Part shown: positions 15,653 through 23,842 of the stretch, in pieces | How the letters are laid out: each line of letters opens with the position of its first letter | Numbering within the stretch: position 1 is the first letter of the stretch | NCBI GenBank assembly: GCA_900544755.1 | Contig: UQWQ01000008.1 | Span: 1-42,573, forward strand | From: an uncultured Collinsella sp. | Lineage (GTDB): Bacteria; Actinomycetota; Coriobacteriia; Coriobacteriales; Coriobacteriaceae | DNA length: 42,573 nucleotides | Direction: 5' to 3' | Notes under the pieces: model-generated | What the model was told of the DNA's origin: nothing | Seen by the model: the letters and a program-made list of their open reading frames with translations, nothing else | Databases searched by the model: none | Made by a program: the position numbers and the translations under genes

Positions 15653-17857
15653 TTAGCCGACCGTATCGTCAGGCGTGGGCGAGGGGTCGGGAGTGGGCGT
15701 AGGCGTAGGCGTAGGCGTGCCGCCATCGCCGCCGGTCGAACCACCAGTGGAGCCGCCCGTCGAGCCACCGGTCGTACCGGTGCCGCCGGTGGTGTCGCCG
15801 CCCGTGGTCTCGGTGGTCGTGGTCGTCGTGGTAGTCGTTGTGGTGGTTTCCTCTTCCTCTTCCTCTTCGTCCTTGTCCTTGTCGTCGTTCTCCGACTTCT
15901 TGGTGTTGTTGGTGCCGTAGAACTTCCAGACGCTGTTGTTCTTGTAGGTGGGCGCCGTTCCGGTCGCAAACTCCTCGCGCTCGGTACCGGTCAGAACGGT
16001 GTTCATAAACCGCTTAAAGACAGGCAGGTTGGTGCTGTCTCCCAGCAGGTCCGTGCCGTACTTTTGGATGGGGATCTCGCCCGCGGAATAGCCGGTCCAC
16101 AGGGCGCATGCCAGCTGCGGGGTATAGCCGCAGAACCACAGGTTGGTGGTGTTGTCGGTGGTGCCCGTCTTGCCGGCATAGGGCTGGTTGACACTCAGGG
16201 CGCCGGCAGCACCCGTACCGCTGCCCTTCATGACGCCGGACAGAACATCGGTGACCGCGGCGGCCTCGCCCTCGGTAAGCACCTGTGAGGGATTGTCGGT
16301 GTGCTGGTACAGCACCGAACCGGTACGAGAGTCAATCTCGGTGATGGCGATCGGCTGGCGATAGTAGCCGCCGTTGGCAAACGTCGCGTAGGCGGCGGCC
16401 ATCTCGAGCGGCGAGATCGAGCCGGTGCCGAGGGTCATGACGGGAACGTCCTCGATGTTGTCCTTGGCGGGGTCGATGCCGAGCTTTTTGACGAGCGAGA
16501 TGATCTTGCTGTTGCCGACGGCTTCCGCCACCTGGATGTAGCCGGTGTTGGAGGAGTATGCCGTCGCCTGCTTAAGCGTGATGTTGCCATAGCTCTGGTT
16601 GGCGTAGTTTTGTACCTCGGTTGTGGTGCCCTTGGCCTTGAGCGGCGAGTTGCAGTTGAGGGTGACGTTGGGGTTCATGCCGTTTTGGATGGCAGTTGCC
16701 AGCGTAAAGGCCTTAAAGGTGGAGCCGACGGGACGCTTGGCCGTGGCATGGTTTACGTGGTTCTCGTCGGCGTTGTAGTCGTAGCCGCCCACCATGCACT
16801 TGATGTAGCCGGTCTTGGGGTCGACGACGACCATGCCCATGTCCAGGCCGTCAAGCGAGAGCGTGTCGAGCTGCTCGCGGACGGCATTCTCTGCCACCTG
16901 CTGCATCGTGGGGTCGATGGTGGTCTTGACGGTCAGGCCGCCCTTAAAGAGCACGTCGGTCGAGAACTCCTGCTCCAGTAGCTGCTTGACGTAGGAGACA
17001 AAGTAGGGCTGCGAGTATACGTCGACGCCGCTGCCCGAGATTTCGGTCACGTTGAGGGTGATGGGCTCGGCCTGTGCGGCATCGTGCTCCTCCTGGGTGA
17101 TGTGGCCCAGGCGCAGCATGTTGTCGAGAACCTTGTTGCGGCGAGACAGTGCCAGATCGGGGTTGACCGTGGGGTCGTACTGCGAAGGCGAGTTGGGAAG
17201 GCCGATGAGCAGCGCGGCCTCGCTGAGGGTGAGGTCGGCGGCGCTCTTGGACAGATAGGTCTCGGCTGCGGCCTCGATGCCGTAGGCGCCGTGGCCGTAA
17301 TAGATGGTGTTGAGGTACATCATGAGGATCTCGTCTTTGGAGTACATGTCCTCCATCTTGATGGCGATGTAGGCCTCGCGCACCTTACGCTCAATGGTCG
17401 AGTCGAACTGCTCCTCCTGCAGGATGGTGTTGCGCACAAGCTGCTGGGTGATAGTCGAGGCGCCTTCGTGCCCGCCACCGAGGGTTGCCACCGCAGCACG
17501 CGCGATACCCCACAGGTCGATACCGCCGTGCTCGTAGAAGCGCTCGTCCTCGACGTCAACGGTGCCCTGCAGCACGTAGGGGGAGACCTCGTCCTTGGTG
17601 ATAGACTTGCGGTTTTGCGTGTAGAAGCTCGCGATCTTGTTGCCGTTGCAGTCGACGATCTCGGTGGGCTCGCTCACCAGATACGCGTTGGCGTCGGTGT
17701 AGTCGGGCAGATCGGACAGCCAGCGGTTGACGTTGCCGACCATGCCGATGCCAAATGCCACGCCCGCAATCAGCAGAAAGCCCAAAAACGAGAGCAGGAT
17801 TATGGGCAGAGCATGCGTCTTTGAACGGCTGCGTCCCTGTCGTTGGCGAGGACCCAT
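15653..17857 (-). CDS. Class A penicillin-binding protein (PBP1A type)
   Basis: A 734-residue bifunctional cell-wall enzyme that polymerises glycan and cross-links peptides at the outer face of the membrane. One membrane segment lies at about residues 18-40. The GT51 domain has EDERFYEHGGID (catalytic Glu ~104) and GASTITQQL (~133-140). The transpeptidase domain has SxxK (S379-K382), SSN (435-437) and KTG (563-565). After ~655 comes an unusual tail: an acidic run, twelve Thr in a row, then Gly/Ser/Thr and Pro-Thr repeats, probably a wall-spanning disordered region. ATG 17857 follows TGGAGG; the frame stays open 41 codons upstream without a better site. Confidence 0.93.
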   Translation of the reverse strand: MGPRQRQGRSRSKTHALPIILLSFLGFLLIAGVAFGIGMVGNVNRWLSDLPDYTDANAYLVSEPTEIVDCNGNKIASFYTQNRKSITKDEVSPYVLQGTVDVEDERFYEHGGIDLWGIARAAVATLGGGHEGASTITQQLVRNTILQEEQFDSTIERKVREAYIAIKMEDMYSKDEILMMYLNTIYYGHGAYGIEAAAETYLSKSAADLTLSEAALLIGLPNSPSQYDPTVNPDLALSRRNKVLDNMLRLGHITQEEHDAAQAEPITLNVTEISGSGVDVYSQPYFVSYVKQLLEQEFSTDVLFKGGLTVKTTIDPTMQQVAENAVREQLDTLSLDGLDMGMVVVDPKTGYIKCMVGGYDYNADENHVNHATAKRPVGSTFKAFTLATAIQNGMNPNVTLNCNSPLKAKGTTTEVQNYANQSYGNITLKQATAYSSNTGYIQVAEAVGNSKIISLVKKLGIDPAKDNIEDVPVMTLGTGSISPLEMAAAYATFANGGYYRQPIAITEIDSRTGSVLYQHTDNPSQVLTEGEAAAVTDVLSGVMKGSGTGAAGALSVNQPYAGKTGTTDNTTNLWFCGYTPQLACALWTGYSAGEIPIQKYGTDLLGDSTNLPVFKRFMNTVLTGTEREEFATGTAPTYKNNSVWKFYGTNNTKKSENDDKDKDEEEEEEETTTTTTTTTTTTETTGGDTTGGTGTTGGSTGGSTGGSTGGDGGTPTPTPTPTPDPSPTPDDTVG

Positions 17858-18019
17858 ATATTGACCTCCAGGTATGTCGTGCCGGACGGTGGATGTGCCG
17901 TCGGGGCAGGATGGACATAAGTTATTACACGATAAACCAAACGGGGCGCGCGAGGCCTCGTGTATGCTGGAAGACGGCATTTTTCAGAGTGAATGCATAC
18001 CTTGGTAAGGAGTTTGTCG

Positions 18020-19996
18020 ATGGCGATTCGGACGATGGGGCCGAGCGGACAATACGAGACTGGATTGGATGCTGCCGGTGCGGCGCTGCCCGAGCTGCTG
18101 GCGCCGGCGGGCGGACTCGACCAGATGCTTGCGGCCATCGCCGCGGGTGCCGATGCCATCTATGCGGGGTTGGGCGGCTTTAACGCCCGTGTGAGCGCCC
18201 ATGGCTTTACGGATAACGAGTTTGCGCGCGGCTGCGCCGTGGCGCATGCCCATGGCGTGCGTGTGTACGTAACGCTCAACGTGTTCGTGTTTGACGATGA
18301 GTTGTCCGACGCGGTGGCGTTGGGAGCTCATGCACTGGAGCTGGGCGCCGATGCTCTGATTGTCGCCGATGCCGGGCTGGCTTGTGTACTGCGCACGGCG
18401 ATTCCCGGGGTCGAGATTCACCTGTCCACACAGGCGGGCGCTCATAGCGAAGGCGCCGTGCGGCTTGCCGCCGATGAGCTGGGGGTCGAGCGCGTGACGA
18501 CGGCACGCGAGCTGACGGTCGACGAGATTGCGGCGCTCTGTGCCACGGGCGTGCCCATCGAGGTATTCTGCCACGGTGCGATTTGCATCGGCTATTCGGG
18601 GGCGTGCGAGTTCTCGGCCTTGCGGCGTGGGCGCTCGGCGATGCGCGGCGACTGCACGCAGCCGTGCCGTCTGGCGTACGACCTAGTGGACGAGGCGGGG
18701 CAGAGTGTTGTTGCCGTCGAGGGAGACCGCCTGCTTTGTCCGCGTGACTATCTGGGTATCGCGCACCTGCCCGAGCTTGTTGCCGCCGGCGTGGCATCGC
18801 TCAAGATCGAGGGACGCATGAAGAATCCCGATTACGTATTCAACGTGGTGAGGGTGTGGCGTCGGGCACTCGATATGCTGTGCGACGGCGCGTGGGACTC
18901 CGGTGCCGTGGAAGAGCTTGAACGCGAGCTGGGAAGGTCGTTTAACCGTGGGTTTACCGATGCTTACCTGCGGGGTCGTTCGGGTGCCGAGCTCATGAGC
19001 TTTGAGCGCGCGATCAACCAGGGCGTGCGCGTGGGCCACTTGGTGGCGGTGGGTCACGAAGAGGTGACCGTTGAGCTTGATGCCGCCGTGGCGGCGGGCG
19101 ATACGCTCGAAATCCGATTTTACCCGGGTGCCGACGCGCGTCCCGATGTGCCCAAGCGCTGGCCACAGGTGCCTTGCCCCGTGGATGCCGCTGCGGGGGA
19201 GCGCATCGTCGTGCATTGCAAACGTAAGGTGGACGCGGGCTGCGAGGTCTATCTGATTCGCAGCGCCGGCGTGTTGGATCAGACGGCGGCGGTGTTGGAG
19301 CGCATGCGGGCCGAGGCGGATGCGATTGCGCCCGTTGCGCGTGCCGTTGAGGTGCTGCCCTTTGAGGGCGCTGCGGTGGATGGCGGTGCGTCGACGGAGT
19401 TGGCGGGGTCGGCGGGGCCGGCAAAGCGCGAGGATTTTGCTCGTATGGTCTTTGCCTGGGAGCTGATGGATGTGGGTCCGCGCGATGAGCGAGATCTGTC
19501 CGATACAACGGTGGTGCTCGACGAAGTGTGCCGCGCGGGCGACGCCGAGCGGACTCGGGCGCTTATGCAGCGTGCCGGGCGCGTCGTCTGCCGCAATCTG
19601 GGACAAGTGGCGATGGCCCGCGAGCTGGGCACAACGTTTGACGTGGCGGCGCCGGTGTTCTGTGCCAATCGGGCCACGCTTACCTGGCTGCGCGGACTCG
19701 GTGCGGGGCGGGTGTGCTTGTCTGCCGAGTTGCTCGGCAATGATGCGGAGCGTGTTGCCGAACTTGCCGCTTGCCCCGGTGTCTTGGGGCCTGTCGATGC
19801 CGACCGTCCCGAGCTCATGGTGTGCGAGCACTGCTTGCTGACTGCCGAGGGCGCCTGCGCCACGGATGCAACGGGGCAGGTCCGTTGCCGTGACTGCTCG
19901 CGCCGTCAGCAGGCGCGCTTTTTGGTCGAACGTGACGGCACGCGTTTGCCGGTCGTTATCGACGCGTGCGGCAGGACGAGGATTTTCCTGTCGTAG
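18020..19996 (+). CDS. Peptidase U32-family protein (RNA hydroxylation type)
   Basis: A 658-residue member of family U32. Despite the peptidase name, E. coli members RlhA and TrhP take part in hydroxylation of 23S rRNA C2501 and tRNA U34. The signature is clear: EVFCHGAICIGYSGACEFSA at ~181-200, then RRGRSAMRGDCTQPCR, with several conserved Cys. The early ELLAPAGGLDQMLAAI and GADAIYAGL are the usual N-terminus. A C-terminal Cys cluster (CEHC, later CRDC) is also present. ATG 18020 follows TAAGGAG. Which RNA it modifies cannot be told from sequence. The gene is divergent from the PBP gene. Confidence 0.88.
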   Translation: MAIRTMGPSGQYETGLDAAGAALPELLAPAGGLDQMLAAIAAGADAIYAGLGGFNARVSAHGFTDNEFARGCAVAHAHGVRVYVTLNVFVFDDELSDAVALGAHALELGADALIVADAGLACVLRTAIPGVEIHLSTQAGAHSEGAVRLAADELGVERVTTARELTVDEIAALCATGVPIEVFCHGAICIGYSGACEFSALRRGRSAMRGDCTQPCRLAYDLVDEAGQSVVAVEGDRLLCPRDYLGIAHLPELVAAGVASLKIEGRMKNPDYVFNVVRVWRRALDMLCDGAWDSGAVEELERELGRSFNRGFTDAYLRGRSGAELMSFERAINQGVRVGHLVAVGHEEVTVELDAAVAAGDTLEIRFYPGADARPDVPKRWPQVPCPVDAAAGERIVVHCKRKVDAGCEVYLIRSAGVLDQTAAVLERMRAEADAIAPVARAVEVLPFEGAAVDGGASTELAGSAGPAKREDFARMVFAWELMDVGPRDERDLSDTTVVLDEVCRAGDAERTRALMQRAGRVVCRNLGQVAMARELGTTFDVAAPVFCANRATLTWLRGLGAGRVCLSAELLGNDAERVAELAACPGVLGPVDADRPELMVCEHCLLTAEGACATDATGQVRCRDCSRRQQARFLVERDGTRLPVVIDACGRTRIFLS

Positions 19997-20045
19997 GTGC
20001 CGCGTCGCGCTGTTTTGGTTATTATTAGTGGGTTTATGAACTTCC

Positions 20046-20072
20046 AGCACCGCCGTATCCGGTGAGGGTGCT
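20046..20072 (+). other. tyrS: Small hairpin in the tyrS leader
   Basis: AGCACC (20046-20051) pairs with GGTGCT (20067-20072), about 20 bases before the tyrS start. It is too short for a T-box and lacks the T-box sequence and a T-run. Confidence 0.35.
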
Positions 20073-20093
20073 ATAGCAAAAGGAGGATACCCA

Positions 20094-21305
20094 ATGCTGT
20101 CTGTTGACGAGCAAATGCGTATCATCACCTCGGGTGCAGCGCAGATCGTCCCCGAGGCCGACCTTCGCAAGAAGCTTGAGAAGGGCGAGCCCCTCAACAT
20201 CAAGCTCGGCGTCGATCCCACCAGCCCCGACCTGCACCTGGGCCATGCCGTGCCCCTGCGCAAGATGCGTCAGTTCCAGGACCTGGGCCACAACGTCACC
20301 CTTATCATCGGCAACGGCACTGCGCTGATCGGCGACCCCTCGGGCAAGAACTCCACCCGCCCGCAGCTTTCGCAGGAGCAGATCGAGGCCAACGCCGAGA
20401 CCTACGTGAGCCAGGCCATGAAGATCCTGGACCCCGAGAAGACCACCATCGTGCACAACGGCGACTGGATCCTTTCGATGGACCTGGCCGGCCTGCTGCA
20501 GGTGTGCTCCAAGTTCACCGTCGCCCGCATCCTCGAGCGCGACGACTTTACCAAGCGCTACCAGTCCCAGACGCCGATTGCCCTGCACGAGTTCCTGTAC
20601 CCTGTGATGCAGGCCTTCGACTCCGTGCAGATCAAGGCCGACGTCGAGATGGGCGGCACCGACCAGCTCTTTAACCTGCTCGCCGGCCGCGAGCTCATGG
20701 AGAAGATGGGCATGGAACCGCAGATCGCGCTCACCATGCCGCTGCTCGAGGGCACCGACGGCGTCCGTAAGATGTCCAAGTCCTACGGTAACTACATCGG
20801 CCTGACCGATGCTCCCAAGGATATGTTCGGCAAGACCATGTCCATCCCCGACGAGATGATCGGCAAGTACTATCGTCTGGCCAGCTCGCTCGCCCCGGCC
20901 GAGGTCGACAAGATCGACGCCGCCTTGGCCGATGGTTCTGCCGACCCCTACGAGCTCAAGCGCGCTCTAGGCCGCGACCTGTGCGACACCTACCACGGTG
21001 CTGGCGCCGGCGACGAGGCTCAGGCCGAGTTCGACCGTGTGTTCAAGGAGGGCCAGCTTGCCGACTTCCCCGAGAAGCACGTTGAGCTGACCGTCAACGA
21101 CGAGGGCCAGATTTACCTCGCTGGCCTGCTCAAGGACCTGGGCCTTTCGGCCAGCGCCGGTCAGGCCCGCCGCGACATCGACGGCGGCGGCGTCAAGATC
21201 AACGGCAAGGCTGTGGCTCCCAAGAGCTACAACATCGATCCGAGCGCCCTCAAGCTGGGCGACACCCTCTCCGTAGGCAAGCGCAAGGGCTTCAAGCTTA
21301 TTTAG
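20094..21305 (+). CDS. tyrS: Tyrosyl-tRNA synthetase
   Basis: A 403-residue class I synthetase that charges tRNA-Tyr. The HIGH motif is HLGH (48-51) and the second motif is an exact KMSKS (226-230). The stretch GGTDQLFNLLAGRE and overall length point to the second bacterial TyrRS type. A C-terminal S4 RNA-binding domain (GQARRDIDGGGVKINGKAV) is present. ATG 20094 follows AAGGAGG. The leader is short and shows no T-box. Confidence 0.96.
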   Translation: MLSVDEQMRIITSGAAQIVPEADLRKKLEKGEPLNIKLGVDPTSPDLHLGHAVPLRKMRQFQDLGHNVTLIIGNGTALIGDPSGKNSTRPQLSQEQIEANAETYVSQAMKILDPEKTTIVHNGDWILSMDLAGLLQVCSKFTVARILERDDFTKRYQSQTPIALHEFLYPVMQAFDSVQIKADVEMGGTDQLFNLLAGRELMEKMGMEPQIALTMPLLEGTDGVRKMSKSYGNYIGLTDAPKDMFGKTMSIPDEMIGKYYRLASSLAPAEVDKIDAALADGSADPYELKRALGRDLCDTYHGAGAGDEAQAEFDRVFKEGQLADFPEKHVELTVNDEGQIYLAGLLKDLGLSASAGQARRDIDGGGVKINGKAVAPKSYNIDPSALKLGDTLSVGKRKGFKLI

Positions 21306-21331
21306 TTACGCGGTTTTACCAAACCGCGTAA
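21306..21331 (+). other. Hairpin directly after tyrS
   Basis: TTACGCGGTTT (21306-21316) and AAACCGCGTAA (21321-21331) pair perfectly, starting at the base after the tyrS stop. It lacks a T-run, so it may stabilise the 3' end or act as a weak terminator. Confidence 0.6.
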
Positions 21332-21345
21332 CCGGTCGACGCTGC

Positions 21346-21444
21346 AAGCCCGCCAGAGCGGCAATCTGCCTTTCAACTTCGGCGGCATGACCAGAAGGTC
21401 AATGCCGCCTCGTTTCAAGGCACCTTGCTCGCTCTGGCGGGTTT
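21346..21444 (+). ncRNA. Long nested hairpin downstream of tyrS
   Basis: A ~99-base nested stem: AAGCCCGCCAGAGCG region (21346-21360) with 21430-21444, GCAA 21361-21364 with TTGC 21425-21428, TGCCTT 21367-21372 with AAGGCA 21417-21422, GGCGGCAT 21381-21388 with ATGCCGCC 21402-21409, GACC with GGTC at the tip. It ends in GGGTTTT. It may be a terminator, a small RNA or a palindromic mobile element; I recognise no family. Confidence 0.5.
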
Positions 21445-21498
21445 TCGCTGTCGTTGCCAAGACATCGGCGCTTCCGTTGTTGTAGGTGGCAGTTAGGT

Positions 21499-21529
21499 GC
21501 ACTCATTGGGGACAGACTTAAATGAGTGC
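21499..21529 (+). repeat. Short GGGGAC hairpin repeat
   Basis: Arms GCACTCATT (21499-21507) and AATGAGTGC (21521-21529) are exact complements and enclose the core GGGGACAGACTTA. The core is shared in part with other intergenic elements in this window while the arms are private to this copy. Confidence 0.75.
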
Positions 21530-21536
21530 CCACAGA

Positions 21537-21604
21537 ATGAGAGTGGATAATCTTCCGTTTTTGGCCTGCTTGGGGGTTCAAAGTGGGAGATTATCCACTC
21601 TCAT
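21537..21604. repeat. Long inverted repeat in the tyrS-ade gap
   Basis: ATGAGAGTGGATAATCT (21537-21553) is perfectly complementary to 21588-21604, with further pairs inside. The loop contains GGGGG but no clear GGGGAC core. It lies between two short repeats of the GGGGAC family. Confidence 0.75.
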
Positions 21605-21611
21605 CATTTTG

Positions 21612-21640
21612 CGGCACTTGGGGACGTTCCTTTTGTGCCG
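21612..21640 (+). repeat. Short GGGGAC hairpin repeat
   Basis: Arms CGGCAC and GTGCCG surround the core TTGGGGACGTTCCTTTT. The copy at 24640-24668 has almost the same core, but its arms are CGGCAG and CTGCCG: one changed base pair, changed on both sides. Confidence 0.8.
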
Positions 21641-21663
21641 GCACTTTGGGACACTCCTTGTCA

Positions 21664-21696
21664 TTGGTACAAAGCAACCTGCCCCCATTGCGCCAA
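21664..21696 (-). repeat. Short GGGGAC-type hairpin repeat, inverted copy
   Basis: TTGGTACA (21664-21671) pairs with TGCGCCAA (21689-21696) with one mismatch and one G-T. The minus-strand core reads TGGGGGCAGGTTGCTT and resembles the elements at 35120-35186. It lies within a wider CGGCAC...GTGCCG pair (21639-21709). Confidence 0.55.
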
Positions 21697-21723
21697 GCGG
21701 CGTGTGCCGTTAAACGGAGGGGG

Positions 21724-21803
21724 TGTATTCCCGACCCATCGTTTGGGCATACAATGGCTATTGTCTTGCTGCGGTGAAGGTCTGTCCGCTCCGCAGCTTT
21801 TTT
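21724..21803 (+). promoter_or_regulatory. ade: Structured leader with terminator-like hairpin before ade
   Basis: Three stems occur in 80 bases: TGTATTCCC 21724-21732 with GGGCATACA 21745-21753, the overlapping ACAAT 21751-21755 with ATTGT 21760-21764, and a terminator stem GCTGCGG 21768-21774 with CCGCAGC 21791-21797 followed by six T's. The T-run ends nine bases before the ade ribosome site. The first two stems share bases, so they exclude each other. This looks like an attenuator, perhaps purine-responsive, but it does not match the known purine riboswitch. Confidence 0.5.
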
Positions 21804-21823
21804 CTACAGTTAAAGGAGTATGT

Positions 21824-23644
21824 ATGTCCGTTGAGGTCATGAGGTCTGTGATCGAGGCCGCTGAGGGTCGCGTGCCCGTCGACACGCTGTTTACCAATGC
21901 GCAGATTGTCGACGTGTACGGTCAGCGCGTGGCGCCCGGTAGCGTTGCCGTCAAGGACGGTCTGATCGTCGGCGTGCTCTACGACGGTCGCGACGATGCC
22001 GCCGGTACCTATGAGGCTGCCGAGGTTATCGACTGCCAGGGTCGCTATCTCGCCCCCGGCTTTATCGACGGACATCTGCACATTGAGTCCTCGAACATCC
22101 GCCCCGCCGAGTATGCGCGCATGGCGGCGACGCGCGGTACTACCACCGCCATTGCCGACAGCCACGAGATCGCCAACGTGGCGGGCCTGGACGGCCTGCA
22201 CTTTATGATCGAGGACGGTCGCCGCGCGCCCATTTCCATCAAGTACATGATGCCCTCGTGCGTGCCCGCGCTGCCCGATGAGCAAGCGGGCGCTGTGATT
22301 ACCGCCGCTGACATGCAGGCGTTTTTTGCCGAGCATCCGGGCGATGTTTTTGGCCTGGGCGAGATGATGAACCTGCCGGGTGTCTTTATGGCCGACCCCG
22401 AGACCTGTGCTCGCATCGATGCTGCCAACCAGACGCCGTCCAAGCAGGTCGACGGCCATGCACCGCTCATTGCCGGCAAGGACCTTAATGCCTATGCCGC
22501 GGCGGGCATTATCGCCGATCACGAGTCGACGATTCCCGAGGAGGCGCTCGATAAACTGTCTCGTGGCATGTACGTGATGCTGCGCGAGGGCACGTGCAGC
22601 CATGACCTGGCCAATCTGTCGCCGATGCTGCTGGAGAACCCCGCGCGCGCCCGCCGCTGCTGCTTTGCGACTGACGACCGCGCCCCTTCCGATGCGCTTG
22701 CGACTGGCATGATCGACAATGCCTGCCGCGTGGCGATTGAGGCCGGTATCGACCCCGTGGTCGCTATCTCTATGGCGTCCCTCTCCACGGCCGAGGCGTT
22801 TGGCCTGGATCACGGCTGCCGCGACCCGCACGAGCTGCGTGGCGCGATTGCCCCGGGCAAGCGTGCCGACCTGCTGGTGCTGAATGCCCTGACGTTTGCT
22901 ACGGCTCCGCATCGAGTATATGCCGCCGGTGCTCTGGTGGCGCAGGACGGCACCTTTGTGGGCGAGATCGCACCCGAGATGGCCGAGGTTGCGGCCCTTG
23001 CCGATGAGCTGCGCGCCTCCGTTAAGCTGCCGAAGCTTTCGCTCGACGTGTTTGACTATGCCTTTAAGCCGGGCGAGGCCGTTATCGATGTCATCCCGGG
23101 TATGGCTATCACGGGTATGGCTCGCCCCGAGAGCGCCGAGGGCCTGCGCCGCATTATGCTGATCGAGCGCCACGGCCGCGGCGTGTCGCTGCAGGCCGAG
23201 GGCGCCGACGGTGACGGCCCCGCGGGTCTGGGCTTGGTTGGCAAGCATATCGGTCGCGGCTGGGTGCGCGGCTTTACCATCACGGGTGGCGCCATTGCCT
23301 CCACGATTGGCCACGACTCGCACAACGTGTGCGTGGTGGGCGACAATGCGGCGGATATGATGGCTGCCGTTGAGGCCGTGGGCCAGGGCGGCCACGTGCT
23401 GGTGCGCAACGGCGAGGTCGTGGCGCGCATTCCGCTGGCGCTCGGTGGCCTTATGAGCGAGGGCACGGCCGAGGATGTCGCCGCGCAGCACGACGACTTT
23501 ATGGTCAAGGCGCGCGCCATGGGTATCGAGCCGCCGCTCGACCCCATCATGGGCATCATTTTCCTGCCCCTGCCGGTAATCCCGACGCTCCGCATCCGCC
23601 CCGAGGGCATGTTCGACGTCACGACCTTCACCTACGCCGACTAG
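21824..23644 (+). CDS. ade: Adenine deaminase
   Basis: A 606-residue amidohydrolase that converts adenine to hypoxanthine and ammonia in purine salvage. Metal-site motifs are GFIDGHLHIESS (~79-90) and IADSHEIANVAG, and later DGHAPLIAG, IIADHES and CCFATDDRAPSD. The C-terminal adenine-deaminase domain is complete (GLGLVGKHIGRGWVRGF, then IASTIGHDSHNV). ATG 21824 follows AAAGGAG; the frame is open further up but only through repeat and leader sequence. It fits the purine theme of the first three genes of the window, though it lies far away from them. Confidence 0.95.
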   Translation: MSVEVMRSVIEAAEGRVPVDTLFTNAQIVDVYGQRVAPGSVAVKDGLIVGVLYDGRDDAAGTYEAAEVIDCQGRYLAPGFIDGHLHIESSNIRPAEYARMAATRGTTTAIADSHEIANVAGLDGLHFMIEDGRRAPISIKYMMPSCVPALPDEQAGAVITAADMQAFFAEHPGDVFGLGEMMNLPGVFMADPETCARIDAANQTPSKQVDGHAPLIAGKDLNAYAAAGIIADHESTIPEEALDKLSRGMYVMLREGTCSHDLANLSPMLLENPARARRCCFATDDRAPSDALATGMIDNACRVAIEAGIDPVVAISMASLSTAEAFGLDHGCRDPHELRGAIAPGKRADLLVLNALTFATAPHRVYAAGALVAQDGTFVGEIAPEMAEVAALADELRASVKLPKLSLDVFDYAFKPGEAVIDVIPGMAITGMARPESAEGLRRIMLIERHGRGVSLQAEGADGDGPAGLGLVGKHIGRGWVRGFTITGGAIASTIGHDSHNVCVVGDNAADMMAAVEAVGQGGHVLVRNGEVVARIPLALGGLMSEGTAEDVAAQHDDFMVKARAMGIEPPLDPIMGIIFLPLPVIPTLRIRPEGMFDVTTFTYAD

Positions 23645-23671
23645 TCATCGGGGACGTTCTTAAACGACTAG
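23641..23671 (+). repeat. Short GGGGAC hairpin repeat overlapping the ade stop
   Basis: CTAGTC (23641-23646) and GACTAG (23666-23671) enclose a core with GGGGACGTTCTTAAA. The TAG of ade (23642-23644) lies inside the left arm. Confidence 0.75.
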
Positions 23672-23774
23672 CCGTCGGGGTGGCGTGTCGCCTGACGCCG
23701 CGACCGTGAGACCTCTGGCATGTGTGAGCTATTTGCCAGGTCCTTGTAACGTTTACGCCCGCGGAGTCTTATTT

Positions 23775-23838
23775 GAGCTCCCTTTGGGTACGTTGGAATC
23801 GGATACACGTTCGATTCCAACAAGCCCGAAGGGAGCTT
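23775..23838 (+). promoter_or_regulatory. RBS-masking hairpin before the plus-strand HAD gene
   Basis: AGCTCCCTTTGGG (23776-23788) pairs over 13 positions with CCCGAAGGGAGCT (23825-23837), and GTTGGAATCG (23792-23801) with CGATTCCAAC (23812-23821). The right arm contains the AGGGAG ribosome site of the gene starting at 23843, and TTTT follows the stem. It could block translation, or end transcription, or both. Confidence 0.6.
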
Positions 23839-23842
23839 TTCT

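Noticed and set aside
15494..16981. Plus-strand frames opposite the penicillin-binding protein gene
   Set aside because: They are antisense to the GT51/transpeptidase gene; the Val/Gly-rich repeats mirror its Thr/Pro-rich tail.
19997..20093. T-box riboswitch before tyrS
   Set aside because: The gap is under 100 bases, the T-box core sequence is absent and no terminator stem follows.
21635..21823. Longer N-terminus for adenine deaminase
   Set aside because: The extra codons run through repeat elements and the terminator-like leader; ATG 21824 has the good ribosome site.
21758..23491. A 577-codon minus-strand frame opposite ade
   Set aside because: Shadow of the adenine deaminase gene; composition is biased and no motif is found.
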